From Onthophagus taurus (taxonomy: Eukaryota; Arthropoda; Insecta; Coleoptera; Scarabaeidae): a DNA stretch of 64,000 bases. The DNA lies in NCBI RefSeq assembly GCF_036711975.1, contig NC_091967.1:22754001-22818000 (forward strand), written 5' to 3'. The notes below the pieces were generated by a model. That model saw only the letters and a program-made list of their open reading frames with translations, was not told the origin of the DNA and searched no databases. The position numbers and the translations under genes are program-made. Shown here piece after piece: positions 34,228 to 55,720 of the stretch; the first letter of the stretch is position 1, and each line of letters opens with the position of its first letter.

Positions 34228-35581
34228 AACGTTGTTGGATCGTTGTACTGTATTCTTATGCCATAGTTCCCACAGCTATATTTAGATGTTATTACATAGT
34301 TATACATAATGGACGGGAGTAACAAAAGGTCGAGAAACGCAGCTTTTTTCGTACTACTATACAATGCATGATTAGTCTCAACCCAGTAAACAAGAAACAT
34401 CTGTGAAACATTTCAATTTTATCGTACAGTGAATTAAATGAAACATCTTAGAACTACGTGACAGATACGATGTTTACGAAACGTATATGTATCTATCAAA
34501 TACATTTCAGTAGGAATATTTATGAAATATCATTAAAATATGTAGCAGAAACATTTCATTTGAAACATTTCTCTACAAATGTGTCTGAAACATGTCTGGA
34601 ATATCTTGTCACGTCTTGTTCTATTGTGTGTTTTGTTCTGGTCTCAGTTCGAATCGTTCGAATATTGGTTTAGAATGGCGCAAGTTTTGTATAAGTTTTT
34701 TTATCTATCACCACTAGATTTAGTTAATGAAAATAATGCTGTGAACACTATTTAAAGAAAGTTTTCCGTAGGTCAAATCGTAACCTATAAGGTATGATCG
34801 CGATTCCCGCTAAATTTGGCTGTTTTTCTCCTGCAATCATATAAAATTATATAGTTTTACGTTCGTGTGATGTGTGAAGAAATGAAAAGAAAAAAATTAA
34901 AGCTGAATATCTCTAGGAGACATCTTCGTAGATTGGTAAACGTATTTACATTTCAGAAATAATTCAAAACCATTAATGAAACATTTTAGTAATATACCGT
35001 AATTGTCAACTGTATGTTGGAGAAACGTTTCAATGAAACATAAAAAGGGCCGGACATTAGCAGTTTCAGACACGTTTCAATGTGTTTCAAACATATGTCG
35101 AAGAAACATTTCATGTTTCAATAATATGTATCAGAAATGTTTCTGAAACGCAAATTTGTATACTGGGAACGAATAAAGATATATTTCAATTTGTTTTGAG
35201 TTCTAACTCTATTCTAATGACTCTACCATGATAAACATAAGTATGTATATTTATTATTTTTTTAGTTTGCTGCAACTGAAATGAAATGTAAAGATTACGA
35301 ATTAAAATTAAGTAATTATTTATCAACGTGTTCTAAATGCAAAAATTTAGAAGTAAGTTTTGCATCAATCCCTAAACTATGTTTATAATAAATTTGATAT
35401 TTTTCAGGAAAAATGTATGATCTTAAGAGCAGTTTAGATAGCAGCCATGAAGATCTTGCAGCTCATCAAGATACAATAACTACGCTCAAATTAACCATAA
35501 CTTCATTAGAATTCCAAAAGTAAATCAACAATTTTATGAAAAACAATTATTTTTTGATTTTAGATCTGAATATGAAATATA
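34228..35581 (+). pseudogene. Duplication copy B: broken coiled-coil exons 20-22
   Basis: Matches copy A from 30633 on. It is interrupted by a 786-bp element (34382-35167). Exon 20 copy (35266-35352) is intact, but the exon 21 copy starting at 35408 has lost one A in the GAAAAAATG run, shifting the frame, and the exon 22 copy stops after GAATATGAAATATA where the foldback element at 35582 begins. No upstream exons accompany it, so it cannot make the protein. Confidence 0.85.
34382..35167. mobile_element. 786-bp element with CCCAGTA termini
   Basis: Defined by comparison with copy A, which lacks it: the uninterrupted site reads CCCAACGGACAAAG. The insert begins CCCAGTAAACAAGAAACAT and ends in the rough inverse (ATTTGTATACTGGG), with an AA repeat at the edges. 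The interior is full of GAAACATTTC-like motifs in both orientations. No ORF. A non-autonomous DNA element that inserted after the duplication or was lost from copy A. Confidence 0.75.
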
Positions 35582-36620
35582 CAGGGTGATTCACATAAGA
35601 ACCGACACAGAGCAGGGACATGTAGAGGACAATAAATTAAGATGATTTAACGTAACTTACCTCTATACTAAGTTGTACACCTGAGGAGTTATAGCCCTTC
35701 AAAGTTGGCTCTTAAATTTTCAAAAAGTTCAATACCTTCGTAATACGTTAAGCTAGAAAAACCAAATTTGGTATACATTATGAGTGTACCAAGGGTATTA
35801 ATTGGTAGCGAATTGAACTCAACTCAGGCATTTCAAAAGGTTGATGGTACCCTAAATTTTGCAGATTTTTTAACCTTTTGGCGGATTTAATACATTACTA
35901 CTTCCTTTCATGTAGAATTTATTTCTAAAACTTTTCTTACTTTTATTATTTTTTAAAAAACTTTGTCGTTTTCATAAAAAACTTAAATAACTAAAGACAC
36001 GTATTTCGTAATGTTACTTAAAATAAGCGAAAATTCAGTAGTCGGCTATGAAATTGTACGTCAAACTTGACAAATAGGTTATAAAGTTATTTCACGAGAA
36101 GGTTTTATAACCTATTTGTCAAGTTTGACGTACAATTTCACAGCCGACTACTGAATTTTCAACGATTTTAAGTAGCATTAACGAAATACGTGTCTTTAGT
36201 TTTTTGAGTTTTTTATGAAAACAACAATGTTTTTTAAAAAATAATAAGAGTAAAAAAAGTTTTAGAATTAAATTCTACATGAAATGTGGTAATAATGTAT
36301 TAAATCCGTCAAAAGGTTAAAAAAATCTGTCAACATTGAGGGGACCATCACCCTTAATCAATCCTTTGAAATGCCTCAATTGAGTCCAATTTGCTACCAA
36401 ATAATACCTTCGGTACACTCATAACGTATACCAAATTTAGTTTTTCTAGCATAATGTGTTATGAAGATATTCAATGTTTTAAAAGTTTAAGACCCAACTT
36501 TGAAGGGCTATAACTCCTCAGGTGTGCAACTTAGTATAGAGATAAGTTGCGTTAAATCATCTTAATTTATTGCCCTCTACATGCCCCTGCTCTGTGTCGA
36601 TTCTCCTGTGAATCACCCTG
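35582..36620. mobile_element. Foldback element with CAGGGTG termini (1039 bp)
   Basis: Starts CAGGGTGATTCACATAAGAA and ends with the inverse, TA on both sides. Inverted similarity continues inward (35625/36575, 35690/36515, 36060/36125), so nearly the whole element is one hairpin with its axis near 36095. No ORF. The left flank is coiled-coil exon 22 sequence and the right flank is intron sequence from just before exon 20, so the two flanks do not come from one target site. Confidence 0.85.
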
Positions 36621-37469
36621 TATTTATTATTTTTTTAGTTTGCTGCAACTGACATGAAATGTAAAAATTAAAGTAAAGAATTAAAATTAAGTAATTATTT
36701 ATCAACGTGTTCTAAATACAAAAGTTTAGAAGTAAGTTTTGCATCAATTCCTAAACTATGTTTATAATAAATTTGATATTTTTCAGGAAAAAATGTATGA
36801 TCTTAAGAGCAGTTTAGATAGCAGCCATGAAGATCTTGCAGCTCATCAAGATACAATAACTACGCTAAAATTAACCATAATTTCATTACAATTCCAAAAG
36901 TAAATCAACAATTTTATGAAAAACAATTATTTTTTGATTTTAGATCTGAATATGAAATATATACTCATGACCTTGAAAAACGGTTAAATGTTGAACGTAG
37001 CCTTCGAGAAGAAACGCAAGAATCAAACAGCAAAATTGTAACAAAAATGTTACAATTACAAAATGAATCAAAAATATCGAAATCTACAAGCGACATTTTA
37101 TTATTTATTGTGCATTCTTCCTCTTTGTAAAATTGTAAATTTTATTTTTGTGCTTTAATAAATTTATGTTGTGGTATTTCAAATATGAATTTACTTGCTA
37201 ATTTGACGTCTACCAACACAACAAATTTAGTTGATATTTATAAAATATCTTTGTTTTATATATTTATTGATACATAAGCATAAAATATTCATTATTATAA
37301 AAAGAAGTGCTATTTTTAAATAAAATTTCCGTTATTTTATTTCTTGGGATATTTATGTTTCTAAAGTTGTAAGCACTTTGGCGTCCCTAACTAAAGCATC
37401 ATCAAGCTTATCTTCGCCACCAAGTCAGCGCGTTACAATTTTCCCACCTTGAAAAAGTTTATTACAATT
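36621..37469 (+). pseudogene. Duplication copy C: broken coiled-coil exons 20-22 plus spacer
   Basis: Exon 20 copy starts at 36639 but has an in-frame TAA (AAATGTAAAAATTAA) near 36669; exon 21 copy (from 36787) and exon 22 copy (to about 37135) are readable but lack any upstream exons, and the TAG end of copy A is altered to CTTTGTAA. The following spacer is that between the two genes and forms the 5' flank of the working chromodomain gene. Confidence 0.85.
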
Positions 37470-38493
37470 ATGCGTCGCAAGAGTCGAAAAACAGACCCGG
37501 AAAATGGCAACAGTAATGAGCCGGAGGAAAACCCAGAAAACGGTTCGGAAAATGCTGAAACTGAAGAGGACGTAGAATCGGAGGTGAAAAAGTCGAAATC
37601 GCCCAAGAAAGGTGAAAAATCTCCCAAAAAAGCCACAAAAGGTGAAAAGAGAACACTCAAAGATACAACGGAAGATGAAAATCAAAAAAACGGGGCAAAA
37701 AGCGATCAAGATGAAGGTGAATCTGAAAGTGGGGAGAGAGAAACCAAACGCAGAAAAACCAGTAAAACGCCTAAAAAGGGCGCGAAAACTAACAAAAAAA
37801 ATGTGGAAGAAGAAGTGGAAACTGAAGAAGAGGAGCAATATGAGGTACTTGCTTACAAAATAAAAAAATAATTCATTATAATCTAACATCTGGCAACGTA
37901 ACATAACCTTACTATATATTTTTACCATGACAATAATTTAAAACTTTTTATTTTCAATTTAGGTTGAAGCTGTAGTTGATTCGAAAACAATTAATGGTGT
38001 AAAACATTATTTAATTAGATGGAAAGGTTATGACGCTTCTTCCGATACCTGGGAATCTAAAGATTCATTAAACTGTCCGGAATTAATAAAGGAGTTCAAC
38101 GAAAATACCAAAAAAAAATCTCCTAAAAAGAAAAGTCGCAAGAAAAAGAGCACAACAAACGCCAAGAATAACGACGATAATGAAAATGAAGAAAACGCCG
38201 AATATGAAGTTGATAAAATTGTTGAGGTTCACCATAAAAGAAATGGTAAAAAGGAATTTTTGGTGTCTTGGAAAGGTTATCCACCATCTCAGGATAGCTG
38301 GGTTGATGAGGAAGATATGGATTGTAAGGATTTAATTGCGAAATTTATGGCAAAAGTTGAACAAGTTAAGAATGTTACTCCGAAACAATTAAGAGAAAAT
38401 CGAGCCCAAACAGACCGATTCACCTTAACTACGAGGGAACATGGAAGGAGGCTTAGCCGAAGAAATAAAGGAAAACAAAGGTATAGTTTGTAA
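37470..38493 (+). CDS. Protein with two chromodomains (HP1/CBX-like)
   Basis: Exons 37470-37844 (125 codons) and 37963-38493 (176 codons plus TAA), phase 0, 301 aa. Residues 1-122 are a very charged, acidic and basic tail (MRRKSRKTDPENG...; KKSKSPKKGEKSPKK). The first chromodomain spans about 123-172 (YEVEAVVDSKTINGVKHYLI then RWKGYDASSDTWES), the second about 200-252 (YEVDKIVEVHHKRNGKKEFL then SWKGYPPSQDSWVDEEDM). The aromatic cage residues Y, W and W/Y at the usual places appear in both, so both could bind methyl-lysine on histone H3 (family knowledge). No chromoshadow domain is seen, which separates it from classical HP1. The C-terminus is basic. AATAAA near 39400. Which named gene it matches I cannot say. 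Confidence 0.85.
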
Positions 38494-39438
38494 TTAGATA
38501 AGATAATGGTTTAATTTTTTTATTTATAGGGTACAATATCATAATACAGAATAATGTACGGAAACTTCAAAAAATGTTTTAATCAGCAAAAAAGTTGAGT
38601 GATGTGAAAGTTTTTCTTTAAATAAGTTTCATAAATTAAGCTTAATATTTTCATAGTAATCTCATTGTTACTATGCTTGATTTGTGAAATTGAAAATTTT
38701 TTTCTATAAATATTTAGGAATTTGCAAGTTTAATTTCATAGTTTTAATAGAGTTATTAAAGAGAAAATAGAAATTGATCTGTACAATTTGTACAATAATA
38801 ATCTATTATAATATTGGTTATAGTTAATAAGATTTTGTTTCTATATCTTCATTATAACGTTATTGCTTTAAATTTCCTGCAAAAAAAATCTTTTGGCTAT
38901 GTTCAAAGCACAAGGAGTATCAATTTTAAACTTAACATGATTCTTTTCAAATTCTTTTTCTTAAGAAATAGTCCTGATTATATAACACTCCTAGAAAAAA
39001 AGTTTCTTTTAAAACCAATTTTTTTTTATGCTAAAGCAATTTTGTTTATAAATTTTTTTCTAGAAAACAAACTTAATTTTTAAGTTTATATCATTGTGTT
39101 GATTTTCAAACAATTATATTATTGGGTAGTTTCAAGATCTTTTCTTGTTACATAAACATTACTAGAATGCATCCAACTTTTAACTTTTACTTGTTAGATC
39201 ATACAAAAGGGGAAAAAAGTACAAATTTAGATGTAGCAAAGTCGTTTTTGGAAGTGGTAACAGTTATTAGACGCCTGAAAAGATCTCGATACTACTATAT
39301 CCATTTATAATTATTACAACAAACTTATTTCTTTAGGTATTTTTAGCACAGTAATCTATGTGCAATTAAGAAGAAATCTGTATAATAATTTATATAAATA
39401 ATAAAGGGTATTTAATATAATTGAAATGAAATAATTTT
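38494..39438 (+). other. 3' UTR and flank of the chromodomain gene
   Basis: AT-rich; small ORFs at 38814-39083 and 39122-39310 have no recognisable domains. AATAAA at about 39400. Confidence 0.45.
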
Positions 39439-39439
39439 C

Positions 39440-41710
39440 TTGGTTGTTATTTTATTTCTCTGTACATTACATATGTTTTTTTTAAAACATAACTTGTTCT
39501 TTCTCTTCTGCTTTTTCCTCTGCTCAGCAAAATCTTGAGCTGCTGCATAGTCTTCCCTTGGCTGGCCTCAATCTGCGTCACTGTCTCTTCCCATTGGTCG
39601 TCGGTCTGCGTTGCGCTCTGGCTTCCATGTAGCCACGAGGCCGAACCAGGACAGCTGTCTCTCATCAATCGTTCTCTCCACCGATTGCATATTGAGCTCT
39701 TCTCAAATATGGCTGTTCCATACTCAATCATCCCGTCGTATCTTTGCTGCAACCCTCGAAAGGCATTTCGTTTCGGGCTTACTTCACCGACTCAGGGCAT
39801 AATGAACCATAGTAGCCTTGTCCATTCTGTTCCTGACCTCTTCAGTAAGCTTACCTATCTGGTGGATTGTTGTGCCCAGATATTGATAGCTACTGACCTG
39901 GGTGAAAAGTTGACCATTACATTCGATGTTGATGTTATTAATCTGTTCCTCGTCACTACCATAACTTGACTCTTCACCTTCTTCAACATCACGCCCCTTT
40001 CCTTCTGCACATGATTGGTCTTAGATTGACCATACCGACCATCGAAGTTTTTGTTCTTCTCTTGCATGTTTCATCACTTCATCCATAAAAGCTACAAATA
40101 GCAATGGGGATAAACTGTCTTCCTGTTTAACACCTTTTTCCATGACGATCATGCTAGAGATCTTCCCGTTAAGCCTCACCGCTCCCTCCACTCGCAGGAA
40201 CACTCATCAAACGCAGAGTGCATATCCAAGAAAGCCAGGTATGCATATTTGTCTCTGTCTGCCTTGCGCTCTGGCTTCTATGTGGCTAAGTGGCCAATCC
40301 AGGACAGCTGTCTGTCATCAATCATCGTCTCCACCGGTTGCATATTGAACTCTTCTCAAATATGGCTGTTCCATACTCTATCATGCCGTCGTGTCTTTCC
40401 TGCAACCCTCGAAAGGCATTTCATTTCGGGCTTACTTCATTGTTTCCAAACACACACCGACTCGGGGCATAATAAACCATAGTAGCCTTGTCCACTCTGT
40501 ACCTGACCTCTTCAGTAAGCTTACCCATCTGGTGGATTGTTGTGCCCAGATATTGATAGCTGCTGACCTGGGTGAGAAGTTGACCATTACATTCGATGTT
40601 GATGTTATCAATCTGTTCCTCATCACTACCATTACTTGACTGTTCACCTTCTTCAACATCACGCCCCTTTCCTTCTGCACACGATCGGTCTTGGATTGAC
40701 CATACTGACTATCGAAGTTTTTGTTCTTCTCTTGCATGTTTTACCACTTCATCCATAAAAGCTACAAATAGCAATGGGGATAAACTGTCCTCCTGTTTAA
40801 CACCTTTTTCCATGACGATCATGCTAAAGATCTTCCCGTTAAGCCTCACCGCTCCCTCCACTTGCAAGAACACTCATCAAACGCAGAGTGCGTATCCAAG
40901 AAAGCCAGGTATGCATATTTATCTCTGTCTGCCGTGCGCTCTGGCTTCCATGTGGCTAAGTGGCCAAACAAGGACAACTGTCTATCATCACACATCCTAT
41001 CCACCGGTTGCATATTGAGCCCTTTTCAAATATGGTTGTTCGATACTCTATCATCCCATCGTGTCTTTCCTACAACCCTCGAAAACCATTTCATTTCGGG
41101 CTTACTTCATTGTTTCCAAACACACACTGATTCAGGGCATAGTATACCATAGTAGCCTTGTCCACTCTGTTCCTGACCTGTTCAGTAAGCTTACCCATCT
41201 GGTGGATTGTTGTGCCCAGATATTGATAGCTGCTGACCTGGGTGAGAAGTTGACCATTACATTCGATGTTGATGTTATTAATCTGTTCCTCGTCACTACC
41301 ATCACTTGACTCTTCACCTTCTGCAACATCATGCCCCTTCCCTTCTGCACATGATCGGTCTTGGATTGATCATACTGACTATCAAAGTTTTTGTTCTTCT
41401 CTTGCATGTTTCACCACTTCATCCATAAAAGCTACTACTTCCACTCGCTGGAACATAGACCTGATGGTCTGCATAAGTTGTGGGGGAGTCTCTTTCTTCT
41501 CTTGTGCTATTCAGGCCTATTGCTTTGGTACATCATCAAACGCAGAGTACATATCCAAAAAAATATGCTCTGGCATAATAAACCATAGTAACCTTGTCCA
41601 CTCTGTTCCTGACCTCTTCAGTAAGCTTACCCATCTGGTGGATTGTTGTGCCCAGATATTGATAGCTGCTGACCTGGGTGAGAAGTTGAGTTTGATCTAC
41701 TTTCAAATTT
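39440..41710 (-). repeat. Tandem array of reverse-transcriptase fragments (about 670-bp unit)
   Basis: The marker CTGGTGGATTGTTGTGCCCA occurs near 39859, 40529, 41199 and 41636, so two units are 670 bp apart and a last partial one 437 bp further. On the minus strand each unit encodes pieces of a non-LTR RT: GVKQEDSLSPLLFVAFMDEV (palm block, with G to E at QGD), then NINIECNGQLFTQVSSYQYL and GTTIHQIGKLTEEVRNRVDK. Frames are broken between the pieces and the catalytic YADD box is deleted. Such an array is not how retrotransposons insert, so it grew by unequal exchange or replication slippage after insertion. Confidence 0.85.
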
Positions 41711-41724
41711 TCCTCCTTAACAAT

Positions 41725-41863
41725 CAGAGGTAAGGTGTGTTAAGTCACATTTTTTGCAAATGAGTTATCTCCACCATGTGTATTTGTTTAAACATTAAGT
41801 CCGCTTTCAAATCTCTCTCCTTAACAATTTCGAGTTTGTGACTTAACATATACCTTACCTCTG
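41725..41863. mobile_element. Small MITE with 28-bp inverted repeats
   Basis: CAGAGGTAAGGTGTGTTAAG at the left and its near-perfect inverse at the right enclose about 85 bp with no ORF. Confidence 0.6.
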
Positions 41864-42350
41864 AGGAGCTGATATAGGGATATTATTACTGGGAGTAGGT
41901 CTTACATGCTTTTTTGCAAAAAGGTAGGCAAAACTTCATCCCCTCCAGGTGATTTTAAGGGGTTAAAATTAGAAACAACAACCTATTAGGTTGTTAATCC
42001 AATCCTTAACCTTAATAATTTCCAAATCCAAACAGTGCTCTACCCAATTTCCACCCAATCAATAATTTCATTAGTATTCTCACCCAAACTAAATTGTGGT
42101 CTAGTATGACCAACTCATATAAAATAATAAAATTGTAATGTAATTTTATAAAGGAAGTTTTTTATTGACTTATACCTATACCCAAATACAATAAACCAAG
42201 TCCCACCTAATCAATAAATGAAATCTAAATATTGAGTTCTTTGATTAAGTTGTTTTACTGCCAATGTAATTTTGTCATTCTACTTTCTTTTTTTTTATAT
42301 ATGTTGTATATAATATGGTTGGCAGGTGGGAGTCTACAACCACGGACCTT
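41864..42350. other. Non-coding spacer
   Basis: Nothing recognised apart from AT-rich DNA; it may contain the 3' end of the Tc1 copy that follows. Confidence 0.35.
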
Positions 42351-42354
42351 TTTT

Positions 42355-43185
42355 TAAGATAGTGCCATAAGTGTTCTATGGGATTGAGATCGGGACTGTT
42401 AGGTGGCCAATCCATGAACTAAATATCAACAGCATGCAAGAAGTCAATAACCTATCTACGTGAGGACGTGCATTACCTTGCATGAATACAAAATTAGGAC
42501 CCAAAAAAGAAGCAAATAGCATTACGTGTTAAAGTACGATGTTTTCCAGGTAATAATCCGCATTCATAGACCTCGCACGTATAGGGACTAACGCTGTGCG
42601 AGCGTCGAAGCAAATGGCTCCCCAAAACATTACACAGCCACCACCGAACGGCACCCTTGGAGCAATGTTACAACTTGCAAATCTCTCCATGTCTTCGCCA
42701 TACACGCTCACGTCCATCAGGAGATTTTAAGCTAACCCTCGTTTCGTCAGAGAATAAAATCTTTTTCCAATCATTAACAGACCAATGTTGGTGATTTCGG
42801 GCAAAACGCAATCTTTGAACTGTGTGCTCTCCTGTTCTTTAATTCGGCTTCATTTAAACGTCTTCTGATTGTTCGAGACGATATTGCAACATTACGAACC
42901 TCTGGTTTTTAAGCTGGTTTTTTAACACATTACTAATGATTGTCCGATTTCTAAGAGCGAATACTCGCAGAAAACGGTCATCCCTTTGGTTGGTACATCG
43001 TTTTCGTCCTTGCCCTGATCTTCGAATGTGAGATCCAGTTTCGATAAGCTGTCTAATCATACAACTTATGCTGGTATGATTCCTTCCTCACACATTGGCA
43101 ACATAACGCATCGAGTACCCCTCATCCAGCAGAGTTGATGCTTGTACTGCCTCTTCTACCGATAAATTTCTTTGGTGATTCATTT
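42355..43185 (-). pseudogene. Tc1-type transposase pseudogene
   Basis: Minus strand, starting with an ATG at about 43182 (MNHQRNLSVEEAVQASTLLD). The reading frame changes several times but the family order is clear: helix-turn-helix with RRSGQGRKRCTNQRDDRF (GRPR-like box), the first Asp in ILFSDETRVSL at about 42745, WRRHGERF and VMFWGAICFD, a QGNARPH box where QDNAPxH is expected, and DWPPNSPDLNPIEHLWH at about 42365-42415 with the final Glu. Dead copy of a DD34E Tc1 element. Confidence 0.8.
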
Positions 43186-43189
43186 TTCG

Positions 43190-44161
43190 CACTGGTAAAT
43201 GAAACTGTAAATACCTATGTGAAAATCAATCACACGCAAAAGCTTCACTCTTACAGAAAAATTTGAAAGGAGTTTAGTTTGAACTGGATTACTTTATAAG
43301 TTGCCTGTATCATTCTTACTACCTACTTTTTTGACTACATACATGTTTATAGCACACATCTTTATTTTGATGGGCTATGTTTAATAATAAAACACAACGT
43401 ATATTAAAATTACTATACATTGATTGTTGCATTTTATAAACTTAAAGGAAAAATTGAGAGATGGGCACAGAGCTGGTTCTCCTCCTCTGCTGAGTAAAGT
43501 CTAAACATAAAGCTTAAGAAATAGGGATACATCCCTAGTCTAAAGTAGAAGAAGAAGAAGGAAATCAGAAAGAACAAGTGTAATTTGCAAATAAAGAATG
43601 CAAAATATATCTAATTTTATTTATTTTGTGCCTGGAAAAAAAATTAAAGAATGATTGTCAGACTACTATCATACTTGTAGACTATTTTTTTTACTATCAT
43701 ACTTGTAGATGTTTAAATCCTTAGGGAAAACTTAGTTTTTGAACATTAGTTTTGTACAATAACACCTTATATCTATACCCTATCTTATATACGTGTGATA
43801 TTCGTGATAGCACAACTATCATAAATTTAATAAATACATATATTTCACAATTTTCAATAACTTTTTGTATGCTTGTAATTTATTTCCTAATGTTTGTCAA
43901 CTTTAAAGTTAAGTTTAATATAATGAATAAGAAAGTTTTATATAATTATGATATAAACATTAAAGTTTTTAAAAAGATACTGAATCAAATATTTTAAATA
44001 CTTTTCAAGAAAAAATAACCAACTTGAACAGAATCGATGAATTCGTCTGCTACCAACATTCCAAGCACAAATGTTTTTATAGTATCCCCGCGAGTGTCCG
44101 CCCTTTTTTCCTAGATATTCCTCGAATTATGAGTGGTAGGAAGCCGTTTTGAGTGGTTATT
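43190..44161. other. Intergenic region upstream of TGS1
   Basis: No coding sequence. A short (GAA)n run near 43548 and a direct repeat of ACTATCATACTTGTAGA near 43665 and 43694. The last 100 bp before the TGS1 ATG are less AT-rich and presumably contain its promoter and 5' UTR. Confidence 0.45.
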
Positions 44162-55049
<10,888 letters not shown>

Positions 55050-55720
55050 GCACAACACCATTTAATACTAATTAGGATAATATAGACCTCTTAACTTAAT
55101 CTTAACTATTTAAGACATGTTTCTTTTTATATTATTTTTGTGAAACGAGTGGTTTGACTTAATTGTTATTAATTTTCACTTCTAAGTTTGTGTTCCTAAC
55201 GTTACTATTAAATATAAAGAATACATTATTTCTTAAAATCATCAAAATATTTTATAATTTTTGTATTTTCTTATGTTAATGTTTTTTGAACGTTTTTGTA
55301 ATCATAAAATCAATAAATTCATGCAAAATTACGGAAAGTTTTTATTCAATTTTTGTACATTAACCTATAAAAGATGTAGTTTTTAATATCTTTAAATCTA
55401 TCTATAATGTATCTGTTCTTAGAAGCCTATATTATTTGATTCGCTAATTGCCATGTTGTGTGTTCTTATCTTGATAAATTTTTATAGCCTCTCTAGTTAT
55501 CCTCTGGCAATAATGGTTGTTCCTGCCAAGCATTTTTCGACAAGATGAACCTTTTTTTCAATCTGTAATACGATATTCGAAGTTCCATTCGGTTTGTCCA
55601 TACCTTGTTTGTGCATATCCTTGACCATTTTAATGGGAGAAGTTTGGATTTTCCTTTCAACTATTCATTTCATAAATTGTTTCCTTCAGTAACCTGGTTT
55701 ATTATTAGATACATGCATAC
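55050..55720 (+). other. TGS1 3' UTR and flank
   Basis: AT-rich, AATAAA at about 55312. Nothing else recognised. Confidence 0.5.

Noticed and set aside
37425-37928. 167-codon minus-strand ORF opposite the chromodomain gene exon 1
   Set aside because: Phe-rich product is the antisense of a Lys/Glu-rich coding exon, a usual shadow; the plus strand has the splice sites and domains.
39535-41733. Series of plus-strand ORFs of 82-155 codons in the tandem array
   Set aside because: They repeat every 670 bp because the DNA does; the biologically meaningful reading is the minus-strand RT fragment.
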